Program-made: the position numbers and the translations under genes | In this document: in pieces, positions 35,488-44,291 of the stretch | Layout of the letters: every line of letters begins with the position of its first letter | Numbering within the stretch: position 1 is the stretch's first letter | Origin: an uncultured Lachnospiraceae bacterium | GTDB taxonomy: Bacteria; Bacillota; Clostridia; Lachnospirales; Lachnospiraceae | DNA length: 64,000 bases | NCBI GenBank assembly: GCA_947631685.1 | Contig: CANRMI010000001.1 | Coordinates: 62,001-126,000, forward strand | Reading direction: 5' to 3' | Notes under the pieces: generated by a model | The model's input: only the letters and a program-made list of their open reading frames with translations | The model's database searches: none | What the model was told of the DNA's origin: nothing

Positions 35488-37785
35488 ATGACAGAAGAAA
35501 AAGTGGTACTGGATGACGGAAAAATAACAAAACTTCAGGAATTTATGTCACCGGATGAGCTTTATCAGGTGCTTATTTCGCATGTGCGCAAGTACCACCC
35601 GTCGGATGATATTTCCATGATAGAAAAGGCCTATAAGGTAGCTTGTACCGCCCATAAGGAGCAGAAGCGGAAATCCGGGGAGCCCTATATTATCCATCCT
35701 CTGCACGTAGCCATTATCCTGGCCGACCTGGAAATGGATAAGGAGACCATTGTGGCCGGACTTCTGCACGACGTTGTGGAAGACACTATCATGACCGAGG
35801 AGGAGATCATAGAGGAGTTTGGCTCTGAGGTGGCGCAGTTAGTGGACGGCGTCACCAAATTGGAGAACATTCCTTTGAGCAGCGGCAGCGGTTCGGAGAG
35901 CGATGCCAGACTGGAAATGCAGGCGGAAAACCTGCGGAAGATGTTTTTAGCCATGGCAAAGGATATACGCGTGATCGTGATCAAGCTGGCGGACAGACTG
36001 CACAATATGCGGACGCTGCGCTATCAGAAGCCGGAAAGCCAGCAGCGGATCGCGAAGGAGACCATTGAGGTATATTCCCCTATCGCGCAGCGGTTGGGCA
36101 TTTCCAAGATCAAGGTGGAGTTAGACGATCTCTCCTTAAAATATCTGGAGCCGGAAGCATATTACGATCTGGTGGATAAAATAGCCATTCGCAGAAGTGA
36201 AAGGGAAAAGTATATCACCAGTATTGTGGAGGAAGTGAGCGAGCATATTGAACATGCCGGTATCAAAGCCAAGATCGACGGACGGGTAAAACACTTTTTC
36301 AGCATCTACAAAAAGATGAAGAACCAGAATAAGACGCTGGACCAGATATACGATCTGTTTGCCGTCCGTATCATCGTGGACACGGTGAAGGACTGTTATG
36401 CGGCGCTGGGCGTTATCCATGAAATGTATAAACCCATTCCCGGGCGTTTCAAGGATTATATTGCCATGCCCAAAGCCAATATGTACCAGTCCCTGCATAC
36501 CACGGTCATCGGTTCCACGGGACAGCCTTTTGAGATTCAGATCAGGACCTTTGAAATGCATAAGGCGGCGGAATACGGTATCGCGGCCCACTGGAAATAT
36601 AAGGAAGCTTCCGACGGCAAGAAAGTGGAAACCCAGGAGGAAGAGAAGCTGACCTGGCTGCGTCAGATCCTGGAGTGGCAGCGGGATACCTCCGACAACA
36701 GGGAGTTTATGAACCTGTTAAAGAGCGACCTGGATCTGTTCTCTGACAATGTATACTGCTTTACTCCCAGCGGGGACGTAAAGAATCTGCCTGCAGGCTC
36801 CACGCCCATTGATTTTGCCTATGCCATTCACAGCGCGGTGGGCAACCAAATGGTAGGGGCCAGGGTAAACGGCAAACTGGTTACGATTGACTATGAGATC
36901 AAGAACGGGGATAGGATCGAGATCATTACGTCCCAGAACTCCAAGGGCCCCAGCAGGGACTGGCTGAGCATCGTAAAAAGCACTCAGGCCAGGAACAAGA
37001 TCAACCAGTGGTTCAAAAACGAGCTGAAAGAAGACAATATTGTAAAGGGCAAGGAACTGCTGGCCGCTTACTGTAAGAGTAAGAATATCATCCTTTCCGA
37101 TCTGCTCTGCGCGGAATATATGGAAGCCATTCAGCATAAATACGGTTTTCAGAACTGGGACGCGGTACTGGCCGCAATAGGGCATGGAGCCTTGAAAGAG
37201 GGCCAGATCGCCAATAAGATGCAGGAATATTATGAGCGCGACCACCAGAAAGAACTGACCAACGAAGAAATATTGGCCGGTATCGCGGAAGCGCAGAACA
37301 ACCGGCCGGCCTCTGTCAAGTCTAAGAGCGGGATTACGGTAAAGGGTATTACGGATGTGTCCGTCCGTTTTTCCAAGTGCTGTTCTCCGGTACCCGGGGA
37401 TGAGATAGTGGGCTTTGTCACCAGGGGCAGGGGCATTTCCATTCACAGAACGGACTGCGTGAATATATTAAATCTGCCGGAAATAGAAAGATCCAGACTG
37501 ATCGAAGCGGACTGGCAGGAGCCTGACAAAGGCGGAGAGGGCGAAAAATACTTTGCGGAGATCGTTATCTATGCCAATAACCGCAACGGTCTTCTGGCGG
37601 ATATATCCAAGGCCCTGACAGAGAAAAACATCGATATACGTTCCATGAACACCCGGACCAGCAAACAGGGTATCGCGACCTTGCAGACTTCCTTTGAGAT
37701 TGGCAGCCGGGAAGAATTGAACAGGATCATTGAAAAGATACGGACCATTGACAGCGTAATAGATATAGAAAGGACGACAGGCTGA
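35488..37785 (+). CDS. relA: Bifunctional (p)ppGpp synthetase/hydrolase RelA/SpoT
   Basis: A 765-residue stringent response enzyme. The hydrolase HD domain is intact (IIHPLHVAIILADL, LLHDVVEDT near residue 95, KLADRLHNMRTL). The synthetase domain (about 240-350) has the RFKDYIAMPKANMYQSLHT segment. TGS (about 405-465), helical, zinc-finger-like (CCSPVPGDE) and ACT (about 690-765) domains follow. So it can both make and degrade the alarmone. The ATG at 35488 fits the AAAGG site better than a GTG at 35476. Its stop overlaps the next start by one base (TGATG). Confidence 0.97.
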   Translation: MTEEKVVLDDGKITKLQEFMSPDELYQVLISHVRKYHPSDDISMIEKAYKVACTAHKEQKRKSGEPYIIHPLHVAIILADLEMDKETIVAGLLHDVVEDTIMTEEEIIEEFGSEVAQLVDGVTKLENIPLSSGSGSESDARLEMQAENLRKMFLAMAKDIRVIVIKLADRLHNMRTLRYQKPESQQRIAKETIEVYSPIAQRLGISKIKVELDDLSLKYLEPEAYYDLVDKIAIRRSEREKYITSIVEEVSEHIEHAGIKAKIDGRVKHFFSIYKKMKNQNKTLDQIYDLFAVRIIVDTVKDCYAALGVIHEMYKPIPGRFKDYIAMPKANMYQSLHTTVIGSTGQPFEIQIRTFEMHKAAEYGIAAHWKYKEASDGKKVETQEEEKLTWLRQILEWQRDTSDNREFMNLLKSDLDLFSDNVYCFTPSGDVKNLPAGSTPIDFAYAIHSAVGNQMVGARVNGKLVTIDYEIKNGDRIEIITSQNSKGPSRDWLSIVKSTQARNKINQWFKNELKEDNIVKGKELLAAYCKSKNIILSDLLCAEYMEAIQHKYGFQNWDAVLAAIGHGALKEGQIANKMQEYYERDHQKELTNEEILAGIAEAQNNRPASVKSKSGITVKGITDVSVRFSKCCSPVPGDEIVGFVTRGRGISIHRTDCVNILNLPEIERSRLIEADWQEPDKGGEGEKYFAEIVIYANNRNGLLADISKALTEKNIDIRSMNTRTSKQGIATLQTSFEIGSREELNRIIEKIRTIDSVIDIERTTG

Positions 37786-38423
37786 TGGCGAAGCTGCGGA
37801 TCGGACGTATGGTGCTTGGCGTGTACGGCACCAACTGTTATCTGGTATACGAAGAGGGCGGAAAGGACGTGCTGGTGGCGGATCCGCCTGACAACGGAAA
37901 ACGGATCTATCAGGCCCTTTGTGAAAAAGGGTTTACCATAGCGGGCATTCTTTTGACGCATGGGCATTTTGACCACATCTGGGGCGTGGAGGAGCTGCGC
38001 GCTTTAAGCGGCGCCAAGGTCTATGCCTTGGAGCAGGAGCGGGAACTGTGCGCGGATCCGGCGCTGAATGTTTCGGCCTCTGCGGGACGGCCATGCAGCA
38101 TTACCGCGGATGAATATCTGCAGGACGGCCAGGAGCTGACGATAGTCGGCATTACCTGTAAAGTACTGGCGACGCCGGGGCATACGGCGGGAAGCTGCTG
38201 TTATTACTTTGAGCAGGGCGGTTTTGTGCTCTGTGGCGACACTGTCTTTTTTGAGTCCGTCGGTCGGACGGATTTCCCCACGGGCAGCAGCGCGGAGCTG
38301 ACGGCTTCTGTCCGGGACAAGCTCTTTACCCTGCCGGACGATGTGCAGCTCTATCCCGGGCATGGAGAGAGCACCACGGTGGAGCATGAGAAAAAATACA
38401 ATCCTTACGTAGGAGAGGAGTAA
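37785..38423 (+). CDS. MBL-fold metallo-hydrolase, glyoxalase II-like
   Basis: A 212-residue metallo-beta-lactamase-fold hydrolase. The zinc motif THGHFDH (H59, H61, D63, H64), the distal His in TPGHTAGS, an Asp in CGDTVF and a final His in PGHGESTT are all present. The order matches the YcbL/glyoxalase II group that cleaves thioesters. The exact substrate is unknown. It is translationally coupled to relA by a one-base overlap, a pairing frequent in Clostridia and Bacilli. Confidence 0.92.
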   Translation: MAKLRIGRMVLGVYGTNCYLVYEEGGKDVLVADPPDNGKRIYQALCEKGFTIAGILLTHGHFDHIWGVEELRALSGAKVYALEQERELCADPALNVSASAGRPCSITADEYLQDGQELTIVGITCKVLATPGHTAGSCCYYFEQGGFVLCGDTVFFESVGRTDFPTGSSAELTASVRDKLFTLPDDVQLYPGHGESTTVEHEKKYNPYVGEE

Positions 38424-38428
38424 AGGGA

Positions 38429-40153
38429 ATGAAGATGAAAAAGGAGCAGAAAGGATGGGGAGGATATGTCCTTTTGGGTTTCACCGCCTTTTTGCTGGCC
38501 TTTTTTTCCCTGACAGGAAGGCAGCTGGCAGCCCAGGGGAATATTCTCTGGACCTGGGGCTATGCTCTGGGCGTCCTGGGGCTCAGCCTGTTTTTCGGTA
38601 TCTGTTTTGGCACAGGGGCTTTTTTGCTGGTACGGAAAGGAAAAACAATCCCTTTCTGTAAGAGCGCGTTCTGGCGCAAGGTAAAAGCGTTTCCCCTATT
38701 TTCTCACTCATCCGGAAGGGGCGCGGCAAAAGTTTTTGCCGCAGCTTTTTTTCTGATACTCTGCATCTGGTTTCCGGTTTATCTGGCATATTATCCCGCT
38801 ATCTGCGCGTATGATTTTCCTGTTCAGTTAGAACAGATCGTTTCCGGCGCTTATATCGATCATCACCCCATTGTGCATACACTGCTGCTCAGGGCGGCCA
38901 TTGGACTGGGAAAAGCCATCTGGCACAGCGCCAATGGAGGAATCGCGGCGCTTGCCCTGCTGCAGATGCTGTTTCTGGCCGCGGCGCTGAGTTTTGGGGT
39001 TACTTTGTTATGGAAGGCAAATAGCACGTATCTGAGCATCCTGCTTGTGCAGGCTTACTGCATGTTTTTTCCTTTTCACTGGTATATGAGCATCAGCATG
39101 ACAAAGGATACTTTCTTTTCTGCCTTTTTTCTCCTGCAGGCGCTGACGCTTGGCCTGTTTGCGGCGGGAAAGGGAGGAAAGGCCGCCTCCTGTCTGCTCG
39201 TCTGTTCAACGGTGGGGATCGTGCTGTTTCGCAATAACGGAAAATACGCTCTTTTGGTACTGCTGTTCTTTCTGGTTGTGGGAATGCTGTCTGGAAGAAA
39301 GCGGCGTCCCCTTTACAGATACCTGCTGGTATTGACGGCTGCCGGGTTTGTGGGAGGAAATCTCATACTGGGAGCCGTATTCCGGATCACCGGCGCGCAG
39401 CAGGGAGACAAAAGGGAAATGCTGAGTACGCCCATACAGCAGCTGGCGCGGACCATGGTCTATCATGGGGGCATTGGAGTCATACCGGAAGACGACGGCA
39501 GTATGGAAGAGCAGGATAAGGCACTGGTAAACGATTTTATACTGGGGGAAGCGTACAGAAATTACAGGCCGGATTTTGCGGATCCGGTAAAAAGCTACAC
39601 CAATACTTATGTGGTCCGCTATCGTACCGGAGAATTTATAACGTCCTATTTTCATCTGCTGGCCGAATATCCCGGCGATTTTATCAATGCGGTACTGGCA
39701 GTGGACGCCGGGTATCTGTATCCGGGAGATGTCAGCCATGCCTATGTGAATATGCAGGCAGGACAGGCAGCGGGCGGCGGCTATGTCCAGACCAGATGGG
39801 ATGAGAATACGCTGGAGGAACAGGGCATCTATAAGGATACAAAATGCGGCTGGCTGTTTGAAAGTCTGGAAAGATGGGCGGATAACAATTCCTATTTGAA
39901 ACTGCCGGTGATAAAGTGGCTGTTTGTTCCGGGGATTTATCTGTATCTGTACCTTCTGTGGACGGGCGTGCTCCTGATAAGGAAAAAGAGGAGGGCCATA
40001 CTGCCCGCGGTGACGGCGATGGGATATTTTCTTACACTGCTGTTAGGGCCAACGGTGCAGCTGAGATATATATATCCGATCATGATCGTATTTCCCTTTT
40101 GGGTGTTTTTGGGAAGAGGGGTGATCCCCGATAAAGAAGGAGAGGAAAAGTAG
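38429..40153 (+). CDS. Polytopic membrane protein, DUF6020 family
   Basis: A 574-residue integral membrane protein with about 11-12 hydrophobic segments. Conserved-looking positions include YYPAICAYDFPVQ, DHHPIVHTLLL and SMTKDTFFSAFFLL, which I associate with DUF6020 proteins of Lachnospiraceae. The topology resembles GT-C glycosyltransferases, with acidic and charged loops near the start, but no substrate can be named. It lies inside the apt-relA-hemZ unit with 5-base and 1-base gaps, so it is co-transcribed with the stringent response gene. A role in envelope polysaccharide modification is an inference. Confidence 0.8.
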   Translation: MKMKKEQKGWGGYVLLGFTAFLLAFFSLTGRQLAAQGNILWTWGYALGVLGLSLFFGICFGTGAFLLVRKGKTIPFCKSAFWRKVKAFPLFSHSSGRGAAKVFAAAFFLILCIWFPVYLAYYPAICAYDFPVQLEQIVSGAYIDHHPIVHTLLLRAAIGLGKAIWHSANGGIAALALLQMLFLAAALSFGVTLLWKANSTYLSILLVQAYCMFFPFHWYMSISMTKDTFFSAFFLLQALTLGLFAAGKGGKAASCLLVCSTVGIVLFRNNGKYALLVLLFFLVVGMLSGRKRRPLYRYLLVLTAAGFVGGNLILGAVFRITGAQQGDKREMLSTPIQQLARTMVYHGGIGVIPEDDGSMEEQDKALVNDFILGEAYRNYRPDFADPVKSYTNTYVVRYRTGEFITSYFHLLAEYPGDFINAVLAVDAGYLYPGDVSHAYVNMQAGQAAGGGYVQTRWDENTLEEQGIYKDTKCGWLFESLERWADNNSYLKLPVIKWLFVPGIYLYLYLLWTGVLLIRKKRRAILPAVTAMGYFLTLLLGPTVQLRYIYPIMIVFPFWVFLGRGVIPDKEGEEK

Positions 40154-40154
40154 T

Positions 40155-41639
40155 ATGTATGCGGTTTCCGTCAATGAAACCAGATTTGAATATGATATCA
40201 ACTCCCTGGTCAAGGCCTTTTATCCCCAGGAAACAGTAAAGGTCATCACACCGGATATGAGTGAAGAAAAAAGGAAAGAATGCACCGAATCCCTGCGGCT
40301 GGAAATAACGCTGGCAAATGAGGGGGCGCAGCTAAGGTTTACGGAGAAAGACCTCTGCAAAGGGCAGGAACCCTTGCGATACTGGCAGGCAGAAGCGGGC
40401 TGTCGGGAAAATGAAAATTTTAAGGCGTATAAGGTTGGATTTAAACGCTTTCTATATCGTACGCTGTCCGAGCATACGGGAAAAAGCCTGCCCTGGGGCA
40501 ATCTGACGGGAATCCGTCCCGCCAAGATCGCCATGGGTATGCTGGAAGAGGGAAGAAAAGAAGAGGAAATCCTCCATTTTATGCAGGAAGAGTATTTTGT
40601 CAGTCCGGGTAAGGCAAAGCTGGGACTGGAAATCGCGAAAAGGGAAAAAGCCCTGTTGTCCGAGGCGCATTTTGAGGACGGTTTCAGTCTGTATGTGGGC
40701 ATTCCTTTCTGTCCCACCACCTGTCTGTACTGTTCCTTTACCTCATTTCCCGTCCGTTTGTATCAGAAGCAGGTGGACCTTTATCTGGACTGCCTGATCC
40801 GGGAAATGAAAGCCGCAAAAGAGATTGCGGGATCACGGATCCTGGACAGCGTTTACATAGGGGGAGGAACCCCGACAACTCTGGAACCCGGTCAGCTGGA
40901 GCGGCTGCTGGCAGCCCTGAAGGAAACCTTTGATTTTTCAACTGTGCGGGAATTTACCGTGGAAGCGGGCAGGGCGGACAGCATTACCCGCGAAAAACTG
41001 GAGGTGCTGAAGGCTTATGGCGTGGAACGGATCAGCATCAATCCCCAGACCATGAAGGAAGAGACACTGCGCATTATCGGAAGACAAGCCTCACCGGCCC
41101 AGGTCAGGGAAGCCTTTGCCCTGGCGCGGGAGGTGGGAGATTTTAACATCAATATGGACATTATCCTGGGGCTGCCCAAGGAAACCGCGGAAGACGTATC
41201 TAAGACCATGGACGAGATCAGGGCGTTGGCACCGGATTCCCTGACTGTGCATTCCCTAGCTGTAAAGAGGGCCTCTAAGCTGAGCAAGTGGATACAGGAA
41301 AACGGAATGGAAGCGCTGCGCAACACGGAAGAAACCATGGAAATTGCCGCAAACGGCGCCAGGGCCATGTCCATGCACCCCTATTACCTTTACCGCCAGA
41401 AAAATATGTCCGGCAATTTTGAAAATGTGGGCTATGCGAAAGAAGGCTGTGACGGTCTGTATAATATCCTGATTATGGAGGAAGTGCAGACCATTCTTGC
41501 ATTAGGCGCAGGATCGATCACGAAAAGAGTCTACCCCGACGGGCGCATCGAACGGTGCGAGAATGTGAAGGAAGTGGCCCAGTATATTGAGAGAATCGAC
41601 GAGATGATCGAGCGGAAACGTGTGTTATTCGGTGACTGA
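40155..41639 (+). CDS. hemZ: Radical SAM protein HemZ
   Basis: A 494-residue radical SAM protein annotated as oxygen-independent coproporphyrinogen dehydrogenase. An N-terminal domain of about 170 residues precedes the cluster motif CPTTCLYC (C186, C190, C193), then YIGGGTPTTL and INPQTM. The long N-terminal region separates HemZ from HemW. It lies 1 base after the DUF6020 gene. In related genomes hisS and aspS normally follow closely; here a 5-kb minus-strand block intervenes. Biochemical function of HemZ in heme synthesis is not settled. Confidence 0.93.
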   Translation: MYAVSVNETRFEYDINSLVKAFYPQETVKVITPDMSEEKRKECTESLRLEITLANEGAQLRFTEKDLCKGQEPLRYWQAEAGCRENENFKAYKVGFKRFLYRTLSEHTGKSLPWGNLTGIRPAKIAMGMLEEGRKEEEILHFMQEEYFVSPGKAKLGLEIAKREKALLSEAHFEDGFSLYVGIPFCPTTCLYCSFTSFPVRLYQKQVDLYLDCLIREMKAAKEIAGSRILDSVYIGGGTPTTLEPGQLERLLAALKETFDFSTVREFTVEAGRADSITREKLEVLKAYGVERISINPQTMKEETLRIIGRQASPAQVREAFALAREVGDFNINMDIILGLPKETAEDVSKTMDEIRALAPDSLTVHSLAVKRASKLSKWIQENGMEALRNTEETMEIAANGARAMSMHPYYLYRQKNMSGNFENVGYAKEGCDGLYNILIMEEVQTILALGAGSITKRVYPDGRIERCENVKEVAQYIERIDEMIERKRVLFGD

Positions 41640-41660
41640 TGACTCAAAATATACGTAAGT

Positions 41661-41685
41661 CATCCGGTATTTTGTCCGCCGGATG
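41661..41685. terminator. Hairpin between convergent hemZ and GT39-like genes
   Basis: CATCCGG pairs with CCGGATG around an 11-base loop in a 59-base convergent gap. A T run is weak on both strands, so it is a modest terminator at best. Confidence 0.4.
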
Positions 41686-41698
41686 CCAGGAGAATACC

Positions 41699-43300
41699 TC
41701 AAGGTTTTGTGGCATGGATATTGTCCGGATGGTGCGCGACTGCAAACCAATCATAAGCGTGAATTATAAAGCCCTGTTCTTCATATAAGTTCCAATCTGC
41801 GTTTTGGCCAAGAATATAGGTCACGTTGATGTCCGGCGCCGCAACGTCAAAATCACAGTTGTAGCGTCCAAAAGATTTTGCTTCCAGATAAGGACTCGGA
41901 TAAGAGTAGTATTCTACTGTATCAATAAAATCCCATACCGGTTCCTTGGTCAAAAAAAGGATTCTGGAATGTTCGATTCCGCGGCTGTAATATATAGGCC
42001 CATCGTAAGACACCGCTTCTTCTACCGCAGCCTGCAGACCATGGCAGAAAGGGTAGTCCGCCAGTTTATTATAATCCGTAAAATAATAATGCACGAAACC
42101 GATAAACATGATCAGATAATATATGGTCGGCAGAATCAGCTCTTTTATATTGATAAGCGAAAAGAGCTGATATATGCCTAAAGCGGCGATAAGAACCATG
42201 GGGATGAACAAAGTATTGACCCTACAGATATTTATACGATTCAATAGTAACCCGAGTGAAATGCCTCCGGCGGTTTGGAGTAAAAGAAGGGTTTCTGGCG
42301 CATATTCCCTTTTTACCAATTTTTTTAGAAAAGTCCTGATGCAGAAGTAAGCTCCCAGGATGAAGAAAGATAATGTACCTGCATAGTAGATTCCGTATTC
42401 TTCAGTACCGTTACAGATTATGTTATCAGATTGTATCTTCATAAGATGCCATATATTTTTGGCTCTAGTGACAATATCCGCGGAAAGTCCAATTTCGTTA
42501 TTACGCATGACCAGAAGCTTGGGGATGGAAAGAAATGGAAGACGAATTTCGTCTATTACGCCCATATTCACTAACAGGAATAGGAGCAAAGGCAATGCGA
42601 GGGTACCGAGGATTAATATAGAAAAAAACACATATCGATCCAGTTTTATTTTGTGTACATAAAGTCCATATAAAAATTCCAAAAGCACGATAAAAGGCAC
42701 AATCACCCAGATTGTAGAATAACAATACAAGGAAAGTCCATACATCAGCGCGGAAAGCATTAAAAATTTGGCATGTTCCAAGCCTTTGACGTAAAAATAA
42801 AGCGCGAAGATTAAAAAACCTGGCGCGAGATTGGCATCTAGTCCCCAGCGCGACATAGTAATGTGCCAAGGGCAAATAGTCAGTAAAAACATACAGAATA
42901 ATGCGGTATTTTCGTTATACATTTTTTTGATAAGCAGATATACCGTCCATAAGGTTAGGCAGGATACAATCAGCTGTGGCATTCTGATAACCCATATCCG
43001 CGGTCCAAATACCGCCATAAAAGGTATCATCAGATAGGTGTTTAACGCGCTCATACCGCTTCCCCATGTATACAGATACACAGGGAATGGATATCCTGCG
43101 GAATCTACGCCATAGTGCAGCAGGGTATACGCGTTATAGCCTCCGAATGCCTCGTCTTGGTTTAAATCACCGGGAATTATTCCGAATCCGATCACTCGAA
43201 CGCCGATGCCGATGGCCATGAGAAGAAAAAAAATCCATCTAGGGTAATTGATTGTTTGGAGCTTTTTAGATAATGTTCCTTTACTTTGCATGAATCGCAT
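41699..43300 (-). CDS. GT39-like (GT-C fold) membrane glycosyltransferase
   Basis: A 533-residue membrane protein with about 11-12 hydrophobic helices and a soluble C-terminal tail of about 110 residues. The first outside loop carries GDLNQDEAFGG (D49-E50), the acidic pair typical of PMT/ArnT-like GT-C enzymes that use polyprenyl-phosphate sugars. Acceptor and sugar are unknown. The ATG at 43300 has AAAGGA 6 bases upstream. Base composition is visibly more AT-rich than flanking genes and its codons favour ATA, TTA and AAA, suggesting acquisition. It lies in a minus-strand block between hemZ and hisS. Confidence 0.85.
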   Translation of the reverse strand: MRFMQSKGTLSKKLQTINYPRWIFFLLMAIGIGVRVIGFGIIPGDLNQDEAFGGYNAYTLLHYGVDSAGYPFPVYLYTWGSGMSALNTYLMIPFMAVFGPRIWVIRMPQLIVSCLTLWTVYLLIKKMYNENTALFCMFLLTICPWHITMSRWGLDANLAPGFLIFALYFYVKGLEHAKFLMLSALMYGLSLYCYSTIWVIVPFIVLLEFLYGLYVHKIKLDRYVFFSILILGTLALPLLLFLLVNMGVIDEIRLPFLSIPKLLVMRNNEIGLSADIVTRAKNIWHLMKIQSDNIICNGTEEYGIYYAGTLSFFILGAYFCIRTFLKKLVKREYAPETLLLLQTAGGISLGLLLNRINICRVNTLFIPMVLIAALGIYQLFSLINIKELILPTIYYLIMFIGFVHYYFTDYNKLADYPFCHGLQAAVEEAVSYDGPIYYSRGIEHSRILFLTKEPVWDFIDTVEYYSYPSPYLEAKSFGRYNCDFDVAAPDINVTYILGQNADWNLYEEQGFIIHAYDWFAVAHHPDNIHATKP

Positions 43301-43469
43301 AAGATTCCTTTCATCCTGCCGTATCGTTGGCTTTCTTTATCCCATTCGTTTTAAGAAATCCCTTCCCTTTCAGGTTATAAAGGATGCTACGAAAAAGATA
43401 ATTAAACTATAACATAATATACATCCTTTTAAAAGAATTTTAATGCAGTAATTTACTACGCCGTATAAT

Positions 43470-44291
43470 TTATCCCTTCATCTTATAATCCGTATCTTCG
43501 TCGATAAGCTGGATCATAATGTCGGCGTATTTGGGATCGAACTGGGTACCCCTTCCCTTGACAAGTTCATCTCTGACCTTTTCCTGCGGCAATATGTCAC
43601 GATAACTTCTGGTAGAAGTCATTGCGTCGTAAGCGTCGGCAACGCAGATGATACGGGAAAATTCAGGGATATTCTCACCCTTTATGCCATCGGGATAACC
43701 TGTTCCGTCATAGCGTTCATGGTGCCATCTTGCGCTCATTTCAATACCGGGCATTTCGGTAATATCTTTCAGGATCTTTGCTCCGATGGCCGGATGCTGC
43801 TTTATCATGGCAAATTCTTCATCGGTAAGTTTTGATGTTTTGTTGATTACGGTATCGGGAATGCCGATTTTTCCAATATCATGTAAGAGGCCGACAAAAT
43901 AAATATCATTTTGATCCGCTTCGCTCATACCTGCTTTTTTGGCTATCAGACGCGCGTAATACGCCACGCGTTCAGAATGGCCGTTGGTATATTTATCTTT
44001 TGCTTCAACCGCTTTTGCAAGAGACAATACCATTTCCCTTGAAAGTCTTTTCATGCGTTCCTGACGTTCCTGGGCATATTTTGTCTGGCGTTTTACCTCT
44101 CTGGCAAGGTTGGTCTGCAAACGGTGAAGTTCGAGCATCCTGCCCACCCTTTGCAGCATAATATCGGGAATGAACGGCTTGCGGATAAAATCCGTTGCGC
44201 CGGCTTTAAAGCCTTCCGTTTCGGTATCCTGGTCATCATCCGCCGTAAGAAAGATGACAGGAATATCTTTCAGCTTTGGTTCTGCTTTCAT
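43470..44291 (-). CDS. Response regulator remnant fused to HD-GYP domain, receiver truncated
   Basis: A 273-residue product holding only the second half of a receiver domain (PVIFLTADDD, GATDFIRKPF with the switch Lys38), a coiled linker, and a complete HD-GYP domain (HSERVA, H137-D138 in HDIGKIGIP, HHERYDGTGYP with G198-Y199-P200). The phosphoacceptor Asp and first strands of the receiver are missing. The ATG at 44291 has no clear ribosome binding site, follows a TGA in its own frame, and lies inside the sensor gene 56 bases before that gene ends. It appears to be the downstream half of a gene pair or hybrid joined by deletion with a frameshift. If translated, the phosphodiesterase would be intact but unregulated. 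Confidence 0.8.
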   Translation of the reverse strand: MKAEPKLKDIPVIFLTADDDQDTETEGFKAGATDFIRKPFIPDIMLQRVGRMLELHRLQTNLAREVKRQTKYAQERQERMKRLSREMVLSLAKAVEAKDKYTNGHSERVAYYARLIAKKAGMSEADQNDIYFVGLLHDIGKIGIPDTVINKTSKLTDEEFAMIKQHPAIGAKILKDITEMPGIEMSARWHHERYDGTGYPDGIKGENIPEFSRIICVADAYDAMTSTRSYRDILPQEKVRDELVKGRGTQFDPKYADIMIQLIDEDTDYKMKG

